From Quillaja saponaria (taxonomy: Eukaryota > Streptophyta > Magnoliopsida > Fabales > Quillajaceae): a stretch of DNA of 64,000 nt. Positions 13,001 through 25,575 of the stretch are shown one piece after another. Position numbers and translations under genes: made by a program. The notes beneath the pieces were generated by a model that saw only the letters and a program-made list of their open reading frames with translations, made no database searches and was not told the origin of the DNA. Numbering within the stretch: position 1 is the stretch's first letter; every line of letters starts with the position of its first letter. The stretch spans positions 26,968,350 to 27,032,349 of the forward strand of contig CM055608.1 of NCBI GenBank assembly GCA_029379385.1. Reading direction: 5' to 3'.

Positions 13001-13964
13001 AAGGTCAGATCTTCAGCTTACTTTACTTGTGTATCTCTCATTTCTGCTAGATCTTAATTTTCTGTATTTTTCATGTAGCTTTGCTGACCCGTGAATTCGA
13101 GCTCTGCTTCTTTGATTCATGAGGTTTGCTTCTTTTTTTTTATTGTATTTCATAACTTGACCCTTACTTTTACTGTTTGGATTCTAAGAAAGTACAGCAA
13201 AATGATAAACCCAGAAAATGACGGAAATTTTTGTTTCTGCTCATTGTATAAAATAGACATGATTTAATATGTCTATGGTGAAAATTTTTATGCAGCTGGT
13301 AATAAAAAATGCATGTAGGTCACTTGGTTGGGCTTCTTGTACTGTGAAGCCTTTATTTTCTAAATTATGAAAAAAAATGTAGTTCTGAAATTTTACTCCT
13401 CATGAGATTAGTCTGTATACTTATCACTGAATAGTGGATAGAACTGTAATTTGCATTTGTGTGAACAGGTTTTCGCTATCTTTGATACAATTTCCACTTG
13501 GTAAACATTGGAATTAGGATATAACATACAGAAATATCCAAGTAGTTAATGCAACTAGCACTTCTATGTAATAATTTCTTTAACTCCCCGAAAACATTAC
13601 TATCATGTAACGGTGAAGGAGAATATCTCCAGTCAAAAAATTGTTATTTATGGTGGCCTTCAATTTTCTCCCCCGTCTTCTTCTTCTTCTTCTGTTAAGA
13701 GATCTCGTGTTCTCTGAAATTCTTGTTGTTCACCGGTACTGAGTATTGTGCTTATTCTTGTTGTTAATCATTGTAATTATTATTTCTTACATATAAAATT
13801 TTCATTTTATGTGGTAGAAGAATTAGAGCTTGTTAAATATGCCTATTTGGAGATTACCTAATCTAATAAATTTCCTTGCAATGTATCTTTCTTGTAATGG
13901 TGGCAACAATGAGTCAACTGATGCACTGTGAATGTGTAGGATCAAACTCAAAAGAGAGCACAAT

Positions 13965-16900
13965 ATGGATCGGGAAGAACATTTGCCCAAGTTAGCTAAC
14001 ATGAAATGCCAAAGGGTGAGTATTATCGGTAATTTATCATTGGCATTAAGCATTGTGTCCATGGAATCATACTATGCATTAGGCACTGCTGTTCTTCTTC
14101 AATCTTCCTATGGAGAAACTTCCAAGGAAGAGACCATAGAAAATATCAATGGATTATGTGGGGCGGCTTGCGTTACAATATTTCTGCCATAGTTGGAAAC
14201 TATTAGCATTAAATAAAAAAAAATGTTCACACATTTAACACCCATATAGGCTTGAGCAGATATAATGCAAAAAAGGAAGGAATTTATTCAACTCGTTCAT
14301 ACTAGAAAATGCGAAGTGGAAGATGCCAATGTAATTAGACTTGAGCAGCTGCTAGATACTGGTTGTGCAGAGCTTATAAGTTCCAATTCTGTAATAAAAA
14401 ATTAGGGTGAGATCCTAATAGTAGAATATCACAAGAATGTTAGGAGAAGTAGGTAGAGACTTTGAAGCAAAAGCATTATCTTCATTTGAAATTCTTTGCC
14501 GTTGCACATTTACAAGGACGAATTAAAAAAAAAAAAAGGAACAAAGAGCAGGGGAGGAAGGAAATACCAAATGAATAACTGGTCAAGTTGCAGTTCTCAT
14601 ATACAAAAGGTTTTTATCAAAGTATTTAACTTGGTGAGTTAGGCTCAAGTTTTGGACAATATCAAAAGGAAAAAACTTTTCTTAACATTGGATACTTTTG
14701 TGCACATCTAGACAAGTTTGCAGTGGACATGGAAAAATAATGATTCTAGAAATCAGTGTTGCAGATGCCGTTAATTGTCATTACTTTCTTCTTAGTGTTA
14801 CCTGTTTCGTCTGATTCTGTCTCATCTAGTTTTTGCATGTTTTTTCGTTTGGTTCTCCTGATCTTAAGTGCTAGCATCTTGTCTTTCCTTCCTTTTTGTA
14901 CATTTGCTTCTTTATGAGGGCAATCCCCTTTAAAGACTTGGTTTCATTGCAAAAGCTTTGGTAGCAATTCACATTTAACTGTCTTTCCTGAAGCATATTT
15001 GCTCTGGACTTTGTTCTTTATTTGTTCATCTGACAGTGAACATTGGACAAATATTTCTCATTAAATTATTTCCTCCATTGTCAGAACTTATCTGAGTAAT
15101 ATGTTTCTCCAGAGTTATCTAAAATAAACCAAGAGGAACTGTTGTTAGATGGACTTCATTATTTATTAAATATGCATCTTTTTCTGTCTCTTTGATAAGG
15201 GAGGTACCATGTTTCCTGTGACACGGTTTGTCCTCCGATGTTGATCAGTTTCACTGACTATATTAACAGAAGCATGATTCTTAGGCTTTCTACCTTAGGG
15301 TTATCCTAGTGTACACTATGATAAGTGGCTAGCAAGTGTAACTGCATTAAAGAATGAATAAGTTTATACCCGTATCTTTATCTGTCATTTAATCTAGTTA
15401 TTTATTTTTTTGCTTGTTGGAATCTAGGTTTAATAATATGTTGTATTTCTCTTTCATAAATTACAATTTCTATTTCTTTTTGCATAAACGAAGATACCAT
15501 TTTCTGAGTATGGCTTGTGACTTGCTACTTTTCTCTGTTCTATGGTTACCTAGGTCAAGGCGGGCGGATCCTTTGTTCCTAGTGGTCAAGATGAAGTAGT
15601 GGAAGATGAGCATTTACTTTCAGAACCTAAAAGTGATCATGTTGCAGTGGATGGTGTCTTGTGTTACCATGAGGAATATCTAGGGAAACACTATGATATT
15701 GAAAATCTTTCCTGTGAATTGCAATGTGGGTTGAAAAGAGATACTGGTAAGTTTTAATGGCATGATATGCTTTTTGGTGGTTCTGTTGTTAAAAGTCCAT
15801 GTGTTTGGAGGGGAAAAAAAGATTTTTTACTAGAGTGCATGGTAGTGAGGCAGCTCTTCAGCCTCCAATGGTCCACATTTTGTAGCTAAAAGTGCCAAAA
15901 TAAATACATAAAGGAAATGACGAAGTGATGTGGCAGACGACTGCATGACAAACAAAATCATGCTGAATGGAGTTTACCTTGAAATTTGGAAGAAGTCCTG
16001 CATTTTCAGTGATATAGAAGTACATTTATAGTTGTCCGTATAATTGATGATGTAGCATATCGAAAGAGGTGTTGAAATGGAGCTGGTGTTTACTTCTTTT
16101 CTGAAAACAATAGTGATGCTGCTTTCACGGATTTTGGTTTTTACTTTGACACTATCCCTAGTTACTTTTGATGATCAGTCTAATACTAGTGTATTTCATT
16201 CATTAGGTGGATTGGATTCGTATACAACTCTGGAAGGAGATGATTTAAAACTTGATGTATGTATTTCTTATTGTGATTATTACTTGTATTGTACCAAATT
16301 AACTATCTTGTACATTCATGTCTCGGTTAATTTAATCCACTTTGAGAACTGTGTGACTTCATTTTTCATGTCATTCTCAAATTCCCCTAGATTCCTAACC
16401 CAATTTTGTTGTGTTTTTAATTTTTTGGTTTATCGTATCAATCTCTTATAAGATAGTGTTTTGTTAGGCGCTTGATGGATTACTGGATGATGTGGAAGAG
16501 GTAGATGATTTTGATGCTGCAAATGGACTCTCCAGTGCATGTGAAGATTATCTTTTGGGTAAATTATTAGATTTCCTGGTGTAGCCGTTCCTTATGATTC
16601 TGGGGTGTGGAAGGATGATATTGTGCTTGCTCTCTCTCTTACTCTCAATCTGTACTCTCATTTGGTTTGTTGCTTGGTTTTGTTTGTTTTTCCCTTGAAG
16701 TACAGATTTTGAATATGCTGAAAAAGCTCAAGAAAATGATCCTAGTCCTCGTGAAAGATCACTGTTGGGAAACTCGTCTTCTGAGAGCCAGTCTTCTGGG
16801 TTAAGTGCAAGCAGTACTGGTGCTGGTGGGTTATTAGAATCATCAAGAATGCCTATTCCAAAATCTGAATGCAAAAAGGATTACCTTGGAAAAACAGTAA

Positions 16901-19272
16901 TTTGTGAGTTACATGGTACCTCTAGGAACAAATGTCCATGTCAACCGACAATTGGAGACAACATCTACGGTTATTCACTTGATATACAAAATCCTGATGA
17001 GTTTGATAATGACGATAACAGTTTAGTAGGTGTGGCATCTTCTGATTCTGCTGAGGCTTGCCAGATCTCTGCACTTAGAGAAAAGAGATTGCGTAAGCGT
17101 ACTCAGAGGTACATTGAAGAATTTTCAGGTTTGAAGTCTAAAGAAAATATTCCAATCGCTACAAGCAAAAACAAGTGTGGGAGATCTGATAATAAATTTC
17201 ATCATCTGAGACATAGAGCATTGAGAAAGGGCCAAGGTGAGAAGTCTATTTCTGAAACTAGCGAAGTAACACTCTCTCAGTTGCGGCTTCGATGGAGGCT
17301 TCCCAAGAAAGAAGTGTCCTTTTCACCAGTAGTGAGTTTTATTCCTTTAATCTTCTTTTTTTTTTTATACTGAATTTGGAGATATCATTCGCATTTTGCA
17401 TGTGAAAGCCCTGTTAATATTGCATTTAGCTTCCAGCTGCTGGTTGTTACATCGAATGTTCTAACACATAGGATATACATCTATGTTTCTCTTCTTGATC
17501 ACTAAATCAATGCAGATTCCATTTGTGGTTGTTTTGCATTTCCTTTGTCTGAAAGTGTTGTGTCTGTAACTTGTGTTGTGCACAGTTTTTTCCTTCACAT
17601 GAGTTGAGACACCTTTCAAGGGACAAGAAGAAACATTGAAATTTCCACAAATATTTCCATGTCTTGTGGTCAGTGGCGGACCTGCTTGGGGGTCTGTAGG
17701 GGCCCAAGGTTTTTGAAAGTTCTTTTTCCATATATACTTATTTATACTTTTGACCCCTACAAAATACTATACAAGTTTGATAGTTTTCATAATGCACCTT
17801 ATTGGTATTAGTGAAAATGAATATGCTCACGACAATCTTATTAAAATTTAAAACTTAAGAGACCATAGTTTAATTATTAGGATTAAATCATGTTACAAAT
17901 CTTTAGTGTATTATTGTCTCTTTTCAGTCTGAAATTTAATTTGCTTGTGGCTATAGTAATTTTTGTTTTAAAATAAAGTCATCTATTTGTATTTGTGACT
18001 GTACAAAATATGTCATCTATACTTTTCTCATTTTAAAATCACTTAAAAAACACAAGAGAAAAGAAAAAGGAAATTAAATAGGGATATTTTTTTGTGATTG
18101 AAAAATAAATACCCAATGTTCATAGTAGTTGAATATTTTATGAAAATTATTCTTTAATATAAAAGAAGTTGTGGCAACAAGTTAAGAAGTCCAATTGGGG
18201 TGACTACATGAATTTTATTCCCGACATCTTATACAACCTGCAATGCTGTCATCCTCCTTTGCCTTAGGCATAAAAAAATTATGGTTTGGCCCCTTCCAAG
18301 CTTAAGTGTCTAGGTCTGCCACTGCTTGTGGTGCATCATTAGTCCCTCCTCTCTCTCTCTCTCTCACTCCCTACACACAAGAAAGAAAGAAAGAAAAAAG
18401 AATATGGCGCATAGCTGTTTTGCATGGCACCCAGATTAATATCTAAATCCAAAGTGATGTACTATAATTGATTCAAAAGTTCCATTGACAGGGACTTGAA
18501 TCGGACGAAGAGCCTTTTGTATCTGATTCTGAAGATGATTCTATGGCCAAAAGAAGATCCAGAAAGCATGACCGCAGAAAGCATCAACGGATGTGGACTC
18601 TTTCTGAAGTGATTAAGTTGGTTGATGGCATTTCTGAGTATGGAGTTGGACGATGGACTGAGATTAAGAGGGTTCTATTTTCTTCCTCTGCTTATCGTAC
18701 GCCTATAGATCTTAGGGTACTTCACAATTCCTTTAGTTAAAGTGTTACTTTTTTCCAGACTTGAAATGTTGTTACTAGATGTACTTTCTGCAGGACAAAT
18801 GGAGAAATCTTTTGAGAGCTAGTTATGCAAAAGTTAACAAGAAAGTGGTTAGTCTTATTTCTTTTTGTTAAGAAAATATTTCATGCATCATTAGACTTGG
18901 TATCTTATTCACCTATCTTTTACAGAGTTAATTCTTATTGTGTCATAAACTGCAGCTTTATTTAAGATTGGTTGCTGATATTCATCTCAGTAGTTAACAG
19001 TTGGTTTGAATATTGATGTGATTACACTGAGAATGATGGGAACAATCATCTGGATACTGCAGGCTGAGCAAAAGCAGAATGCCTCACGTCTCTTACCAAC
19101 TTCTGTGCTACGTCGAGTTCGTGAACTGGCTAAAATTCACCCATACCCCAGCGGACATAGCTCGAAGAAATCATGTGTTGGCGAAGTTGCCTCTCCTGCA
19201 GTTCCCACTCAAGATAAAGGTGCACCAATTTGTCTTGGCAGAAGAAATGTAAGTAGGAAGAACTCTCCTTGA
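13965..19272 (+). CDS. TRFL6: TRF-like Myb/telobox DNA-binding protein (TRFL3/TRFL6 type)
   Basis: This is a nuclear protein with one C-terminal Myb repeat of the telobox type, the domain by which plant TRF-like proteins can bind telomeric TTTAGGG repeats. Coding exons are 13965-14015, 15554-15746, 16207-16256, 16468-16558, 16706-17331, 18492-18716, 18794-18847 and 19063-19272 (TGA). They sum to 1,500 nt (499 residues) with consistent phases. The first two-thirds is acidic and Ser-rich low-complexity sequence. Residues about 345-362 are basic (KRRSRKHDRRKH), a likely nuclear signal. The Myb repeat follows (MWTLSEVIKLVDG, GRWTEIKR) and ends in the telobox DKWRNLLRAS at about 413-422. The tail has LLPTSVLRRVRELA. 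TRFL3 and TRFL6 are the closest Arabidopsis types I recall, and I cannot choose firmly between them. Confidence is lowest for the first short exon and start codon. Confidence 0.85.
17671..18324. mobile_element. hAT-family (Tip100-like) non-autonomous element with perfect 8-bp target duplication
   Basis: The 654-bp element starts CAGTGGCGGACCT and ends AGGTCTGCCACTG, an inverted repeat with a single mismatch. It is flanked on both sides by the identical 8-mer CTTGTGGT (17663-17670 and 18325-18332). An 8-bp duplication with CAGNGGCGGA ends is the hallmark of hAT/Tip100 elements. It lies in the TRF-like intron between 17331 and 18492. It has no transposase reading frame. Confidence 0.92.
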
Positions 19273-19795
19273 AGCATCATCTGCTAGTTCAGTGAAACCA
19301 TAGCCGGGGATGTTAATTACATTTAGATGTGACCATGTTTTCTTTGTTGATATCAGTTCGTTGTTTTAGTAATTTCTGGTTGTATATGCTGCACAAGGGT
19401 GCCCAATTTTCAATTGGAATCCCAAGGAGATGTCTAAGTTGATTATTTTCAATGGTAGTTTGTCTTGATGTTTATATTTTCGTTATGGCAGTTTGCTTTT
19501 GTTGGACTGTCTGAGAAACCTAGCTAACTTGAGCATGTGAGAAGCATCTCTCTTCTAAAACCAATTCAGCATATACTTTTTTTTCTTTTGCTAAAAGTTC
19601 AGCATGATAGTAGAATCTACAACTTTGTTGCACAAAGTAGAAGCCCGATAAAACAAGACTAGCACTCTATTTTCTGTTATCAGATTACATGGTTAACCAA
19701 TTCACCAAGTCCTTACATATGGCTATCAACTTTAGCCTTCGGGACTTTTCAGCCATTATTTACTTGGAAAAGTGCCATCCCAGTTGTTGTAGTAC
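19273..19795. other. 3' flank of the TRF-like gene
   Basis: AT-rich sequence probably containing the 3' UTR of the TRF-like gene and the terminator region of the oppositely oriented small peptide gene. The two genes converge here. No further gene is visible. Confidence 0.5.
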
Positions 19796-20002
19796 TTAAT
19801 GCCTTGGTATGCCATGGCGGGTTTCTATATTGCTTCCTGGGTACAAAACGTCGCCCTTTTCCTTGTGAATGCCTTCAATCACTTTCCCTTTTCGAGCATG
19901 GTGTCGCTGCTGCTGTCTATACATACAACCTAGTGCAACGCTTGGCTCTGCCAAGCAACAGCATACCATTGTCACCGCAAGAATGAGTGCTAACAGCTTC
20001 AT
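19796..20002 (-). CDS. Candidate small secreted peptide, 68 aa
   Basis: The frame reads MKLLALILAVTMVCC and continues to AEPSVALG. This is a classic signal peptide with a hydrophobic core and a small-residue cleavage region near residues 20-25. The remaining ~45 residues are basic and His-rich and end in NIETRHGIPRH at the stop. Small plant peptide precursors often have this size and keep a conserved motif at the extreme C terminus, so HGIPRH could be the mature signal, but I do not recognise a named family. A TATA box (CTCTATATAATG, 20061-20072 read on the minus strand) lies about 60 bases before the ATG, which supports a real transcript. A longer start at 20038 is possible, but it would place a basic segment before the signal peptide and sit close to the expected transcription start. 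The gene converges with the TRF-like gene. Confidence 0.5.
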   Translation of the reverse strand: MKLLALILAVTMVCCCLAEPSVALGCMYRQQQRHHARKGKVIEGIHKEKGDVLYPGSNIETRHGIPRH

Positions 20003-20060
20003 TTTTGCAGTCCTTAAATTTCTACGATTTGTATACATTCAAGTACTGAAGCTAATCACA

Positions 20061-20072
20061 TTATATAGAGAG
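20061..20072 (-). promoter_or_regulatory. TATA box of the small secreted peptide gene
   Basis: CTCTATATAATG on the minus strand. A transcription start about 30 bases downstream would leave a leader of roughly 30 bases before the ATG at 20002, a normal layout for a small plant gene. Confidence 0.5.
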
Positions 20073-20322
20073 AGGATGCCTGTGTTATAATTGTGACGAT
20101 CTATTAAAAATAATATTAGTGGGGTTTCCAGTGTGACAATTGAAAAGTGGATTTGATATAATCTCACTTACTTTTCTTTTTTCAAACTAGCTAAGTAATG
20201 GTAGAGAGAATATTTGTCTTGCATTAGAGGCCTTACGGACTAAGGAGGAAGCCACGCCTTTTTAAGCTGAGGAGCAGGCTGCGGACTAGAATATACAAAG
20301 TTAATTAAAAAATAATATATTT

Positions 20323-20575
20323 GACTTGTTTAGTGCATCATATAGGATTGTATAGTATATGATTATACAGTGTATTAAGTTGTATAATTTTATAATTGTT
20401 ATACTATTGTCTTATCTTTTCTCTTTTCACTATATAGTTTTATACTGTCAGGCATAATATAAGAGAGAGTCAATAGTATAAATCTATATTATCCTATTAT
20501 TGTCAAATACTATATAAGAGTTAACTGAATAATTTTATACTATCCTGTTATTTATATATGATACATTAAACGAGT
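20323..20575. mobile_element. Short MITE (~250 bp)
   Basis: The left end (ACTTGTTTAGTGCATCAT) and the reverse-complemented right end (ACTCGTTTAATGTATCAT) match at all but three positions and continue into ATA. The interior is very AT-rich and full of TATA-like words, with no coding potential. The target duplication could not be fixed. Confidence 0.6.
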
Positions 20576-21969
20576 CTGAGTTTAAGTATGCTTAATGTTG
20601 TCAAATCATACAATTGTTATATTTTTGCAACCTATAATTTTAGAAGTTGTCCACTGAAAAGGCACTTGCAAATCTCAACAAACTCCTCTCATAATAAAAA
20701 GGGAAAAAAGAAGAAAATTTCCTATAGTTGGATATCAAAATTGCTTTGATTTATTATCTTCTCTAAACTTTTAATGAACTAATATTGAATCATTAGTGTA
20801 TTGTAATATACTTGGTGCTTACTTCATAAAGGAAGAATCTCAAAAAACAAAAAAGTTCACAAGAGAGACAGAGAAAATAAAAAATTAATTTTGTTTTGAG
20901 AATTTTTCAATTGCCCATAAAATTTGAAATATCACTAAAACAAGTTTTAGATAAGCTTTTTGGTTTTTCAAGTTTTTTCAGGTATTGTTATGAGACTGAT
21001 CTCTTGGAGTCTATCATGACTAGAATGACCATTCTAATAATTACCTATTCTAATATTAGAATTTCTGTTTTCAGTCTAATAATATAACTCGTTTACCACT
21101 ACATCTAACGCTTGTTGATAAATTCTCGTAAGCTTTGTTTGTGTTAGAATATACAAAACAATTAAAAACTCATTATCAGAGGAGCATGGGAAGGAATTAA
21201 TCAGGGGGTCATGGGGTATGGTAGTTGGGGAGAAACTAGAAACGAAGAATAATAATGTGACTGGGCCAATGAGCTGGATGGAGTAATACTCCAGCTCATA
21301 TAGCTCTTTGGAATTAGGAGCTTAGAATTGAGAAATGTGTGTGGAAGGGGAGGAGCTAGAGAGTCCAATCATACAAATTCATAAACAGATGAAACACTCA
21401 AGTCTCACCCAAGTGGCCCAAACCTCATGTGCATTAGCATGCCACTCTATACTTCACACAAATTAGTTTATGTAACTTACTTGTTTATAATGAAATATAA
21501 ATATGTAAAAAAAGAAGCAACTAATTTTATTATTTTTAAATTTGTAGAACAAATATAAACTATTAGCATATACTAAAAAAAATTATTAAGAAATAAAATT
21601 ATCCTAACTGATTTTTTTTTTTAATTACGAACTAAAAATAACATATCACTCAATTTTTTTTTAATTAATTCTTGCCATTATTTTGTTCTACTTTTTTGTT
21701 TCTTTCTTTCTTGGCATCATGAAAATCTTGCAATTCTTATTTTTTTGAATATTTTACAATTTGAGTTTGTGAGATATGTATTAAGAGATATTGAAAGTAT
21801 CAAGCTATATCATTGGATACTATTCAATACTAATAATTATCCATAGATATGTTTGAATATCGATAGTAAACTACATTTTGTATTACTGAAAAAGATACGA
21901 CGTTTAGTTTCTTGCCATCACCTTCAACTCTTCTCCTCTCTTATTATGTGTGGCTACATATAAGAGACT

Positions 21970-22775
21970 ATACATTTAGATGCGGTAAGTATTGAAATTG
22001 GAATTGAAAATTGTATTACTGAATTTTAATATTTTTATTTTGAAGTACATTTTAGAATTGAAATTGGAATTTTCAACTCAATTTTATAAAATTGAAAAAT
22101 AAATATAAATTATCATTTTCAATTCTTATGTAGAGAATTACAAATCTAAATAATATTTTTATTATAAACTATTTGTATATATGACATCATTGATAACCAC
22201 CTATATGTCAACATATCATGTTATATTGCGAGTCTCCAATCACTATCAACTTCCTTTACCCACGGCTATCAACACTTACAATCTTGTCCATCCATGATTG
22301 ACCCATCGAAACTACAACGATCATTGTCAAGAACCACCAGAGATGACAACCACCATCGAGACTTGTCAAATACGACAACCACCACCATGGAGACCCGTTA
22401 GAGAATACGACAATTATTTGGATCTATAGGAGACGACAACAAACTCTCGTTGGAACTTATTGAAGACGACGACAAACACCATTAGGACTCACTAGAGATT
22501 ATGAAAATAATGTCAAGACTTACCAGAGAAGACCACAATCACTGTTGTAACTTGTGAGAGACGATGATAAAAACTGTCAATATCTGTCAGAGACAACGAC
22601 AATCACCATCGGAACCAAAGATGACAAGCTTGTTCTTAAAACGCAATCTTGCTTTTAATTATTTATGTGATCTAAATTTATAAATTTCAATTCTAATTTT
22701 TTTTTAATAGAATTGAAATTGATTATGTAATTTTAATTTGAATTATATTTTCATGCATCCAAATGCACTCTAAAA
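21970..22775. mobile_element. MITE-like element carrying an internal minisatellite
   Basis: The left end (CATTTAGATGCGGTAA) and the reverse complement of the right end (GCATTTGGATGCATGA) form a weak inverted repeat. Inside each end lie AATTGAAATTGGAATT-type motifs, also inverted. Between them is a block with different base composition (the minisatellite listed next). The boundaries are approximate and the superfamily is unknown. Confidence 0.4.
22300..22630 (+). repeat. Degenerate minisatellite, unit ~40-48 bp
   Basis: About seven decayed units share words such as GAGACGACAA, CACCATC, ACTTGTC and AGAGA, for example GATGACAACCACCATCGAGAC, shortened variants of which recur along the block. It is less AT-rich than its surroundings and lies inside the MITE-like element, so it may have expanded within that element. 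Confidence 0.55.
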
Positions 22776-25105
22776 TATTAAGTAATATTTTAGAATTCAA
22801 ATGAGAATTTACTAGGTGGTCTCCAATAACTATTGGGTCAACTCAACTCTACTAATAAGTGAGTTACTGCGACACACCTATCTATTAGTAGAGAAGCCTG
22901 CCGACATTTATTAAAGTTTGCATAGACATCTCTTTTCAAATGCTGAAGACATTATAAATATCTATACATTGTTTCATTGATAAGCCAACTCGGTTAATTA
23001 AGCACTTCCATTTTAAAATATAAGGGAAGCTTCAAACTCTTTATATTTTCACAGCTATTGTAATGTAGATATAGTTATAGTTCAACAAAATTTGATTATT
23101 TTTAGTTATTTGTTTGTGAATGGACTTATCTTGCCAATGTTGTTCATAATTTGTTTACAGAACTACCTTCTGGGATACTCCTCTGCCGCCCGTTGAGGCT
23201 TTTTTCCTTGTAGATTTTAATTTCCACTAAATACGAGAAGTTAATTTCCAAAAATGTGATTCACCACTAAACACAACATAACCGATAAATAAATTGGATC
23301 CCAACTACCAACTTTCGAGAAGCCCTTTTTCCCCTAATAACAGTCAATGCTCTTTATATGTCTGAAAAACTGTTGGCAGTTCACTTCGTCAATAATTTGT
23401 CAAACTGCGTTGCTCTTCTAGTCCACCGAAGCAAGCAGGCAAGCAGGCAAGCACAGCACAAATTTGTCTTCAGGGGGTGAATCAGTGCGCTGTCACTCAT
23501 TCATCTCTGACCACTAACATGAGATGAACCCACAAAGAAAACGAGGAACCTTCAAAACCCACCAAATTCACCTTCTACAACTATATCTATACCTGTTTTT
23601 TTTTTTTTTTTTGATAAGATATTTCTATACCTGTTAGACTATATTTCTTCAAAACCCACCTTTGTTACTTTTTCTAGTAACAAGTCCAGCCAATGTCCCA
23701 CATATGGATTCAAAATACTGTTGAAACCATAGACATACCATACATCAGGTGTATGTAAGAATTTTTTTGTGTTACTAAATCTAATGCTGTAGCATCTTAT
23801 CCTTGATCACTGTTTTTAGACTTTTAGTAGCTTGATTTCAGTAGAAAAAGGCTTTCAGTCAAGCTTCATGAGAAAAATAAAAGAGTGAAGGAATATAATC
23901 AGAATGCCCATTCCTCAAGGGTCCAAAAGTTTTCAGTAAAGTTCAAATTAGGCTTGACTTCCATTCTTTTCTCTGCAAACCCAATATCATTCTATTTTAT
24001 CTGCAGAGCCCATTTCCCGCATGCATGCAAGATAATGTGCAGAGATCCTTATGACTTGTTCCAAATTCATTAGCATGAAAATATAGTAACAAGAAGGCTA
24101 TATTAGAATCCTAGGTACACATCACATCACACATCTGTACAGATAGTACAGTCTTTAAGTTTATACAAATCAAATATCACTATTTCAGTACAACCAATAC
24201 CATAAACAAAGGATAAGTCAAGTGGGTCTGCTGAAGTACATCAAATTATCAGGACTGAGACATTCTTATACACTAAATCCACAAGGTTAGTATAGTAACC
24301 TTATGATATATGAAGTGATGGCTTAGATCAACAAGCATCATTTACAAAATATGATCTCCAACTCATATAGTTGTAAATTGCAACGGAGTACATAACTTAC
24401 CTAAAGACCACTTACACATATTCTTGGTAGTGTCATCTAGTCAATCACGATTAGAATCTCTCAACTTGTCAAATTGTTTTCACTGGATCAAACAATAATG
24501 TTTTGGAAGCTCAATCAAAGTCCTTCTACCATAATTACACTGTTAATCCCGTTTTAATATTTAACAACATTTCTGCTACTAAACAAATAATTTGGCACAC
24601 TCTGACTTGGTATGTGCATGATAGATGACAATAGAAGATTTACATGACTCGAGAAAAAACTTAAAGCCTCTGTCTCAGAATAAAGTATAGTATTTTACAA
24701 TATCCAAAAACTAAGTAGTAATATTGCAAATAAGTTGGATCTCACTCTGCCCAAGAAACTTATCCACATCCCTCTTTCATATCTTATCTTTTCCACTCCC
24801 AACTTGTGGGGTCTTAACTTCAAGAACTTTGAAAGCTTTTTAGCTAGCTGATCATCAAGCGCCATTCCTTGAACAGAGAAAAACAGAGCTTTTACTTCTT
24901 GTGAGATTCATTACTTTAAATTAATTTTATATAACTATAAAATCATTGTCATGATTGTTCGTACAACTTCGTATCAAAGTTCAATTGCTAAAATATACAC
25001 ACAAAAAAAGAAAAAATAGATACCATTACTCAATTCTCAGATCACAAATAAGTCACCAATCATGCCAAACAGTTAATGCTTCTACACTGGCAACGCCTTT
25101 CCACA

Positions 25106-25117
25106 ATTATATAAACC
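25106..25117 (+). promoter_or_regulatory. TATA box of the SAUR gene
   Basis: ATTATATAAACC lies about 100 bases before the SAUR start codon. It is followed by a CT-rich leader (25146-25170), as is usual for highly inducible small plant genes. Confidence 0.7.
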
Positions 25118-25209
25118 TTACACTTTCGTACCACTACCTGCATCTCCCCCTTCTCTTTCTCTCTCTCACACAAAAACACAGACATATTACTTGCATACAG
25201 TGAAACATT

Positions 25210-25575
25210 ATGAAGGGTAAGTTTGTGAAAGCATGTGTTAACAAATGGAGGAAGATGGGTAGCGGAGTCATACCTTGTGCTGCTTGTGAATATTGTTGTC
25301 AATGGGCACCATGGTCATCCAATTTGCATGAATATGGCACTATTCCAAAAGATGTCCCAAAAGGTCACTTAGTTGTTTATGTAGGTGAGAACCACAAGAG
25401 ATTTGTGATCAAAATCACATTACTTAACCATCCATTTTTCAAGGCATTGCTAGATCAAGCTCAAGAAGAATATGATTTCACTGCTGATTCTAAACTCTGT
25501 ATTCCTTGTGACGAAAACCTTTTCCTCCGTGTTGTTCGTGCGGCTACTTATCCATATTATGGAAGGTATCTCTAA
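25210..25575 (+). CDS. SAUR: Small auxin-up RNA (SAUR) protein, SAUR41-like subfamily
   Basis: SAUR proteins are early auxin-induced regulators. Characterised members promote cell expansion by inhibiting PP2C.D phosphatases and so activating the plasma-membrane proton pump. This 121-residue single-exon frame has the core SAUR domain from about residue 42: GTIPKDVPKGHLVVYVG, RFVIKITLLNHPFFKALLD, AQEEYDF and LCIPCDENLFLRVVR. The N terminus is short and basic with a Cys-rich patch (CAACEYCC). The wording of the core resembles the SAUR40/41/71/72 group. The start is the first ATG after a TATA box and CT-rich leader. The lack of introns fits the family. A TGTCTC auxin-response core lies about 540 bases upstream. 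There is no sign of damage. Confidence 0.95.
   Translation: MKGKFVKACVNKWRKMGSGVIPCAACEYCCQWAPWSSNLHEYGTIPKDVPKGHLVVYVGENHKRFVIKITLLNHPFFKALLDQAQEEYDFTADSKLCIPCDENLFLRVVRAATYPYYGRYL

Larger units (their letters stand above)
20073..25105. other. Gene-poor 5-kb spacer
   Basis: Between the small peptide gene and the SAUR gene the sequence is AT-rich, with stop codons in all frames. It contains two MITE-like elements and a minisatellite (listed separately). A TGTCTC auxin-response core lies at 24671-24676, about 540 bases before the SAUR start. I see no other gene. Confidence 0.55.

Noticed and set aside
13932..14192. Extension of the TRF-like first exon past 14015 as a separate 86-residue protein
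   Set aside because: The good donor at 14015 and the in-phase join to 15554 explain the exon; the rest is intron read-through.
22300..22630. CRISPR-like spaced repeats
   Set aside because: The units are degenerate and adjacent without spacers, in a plant nuclear context: a minisatellite.
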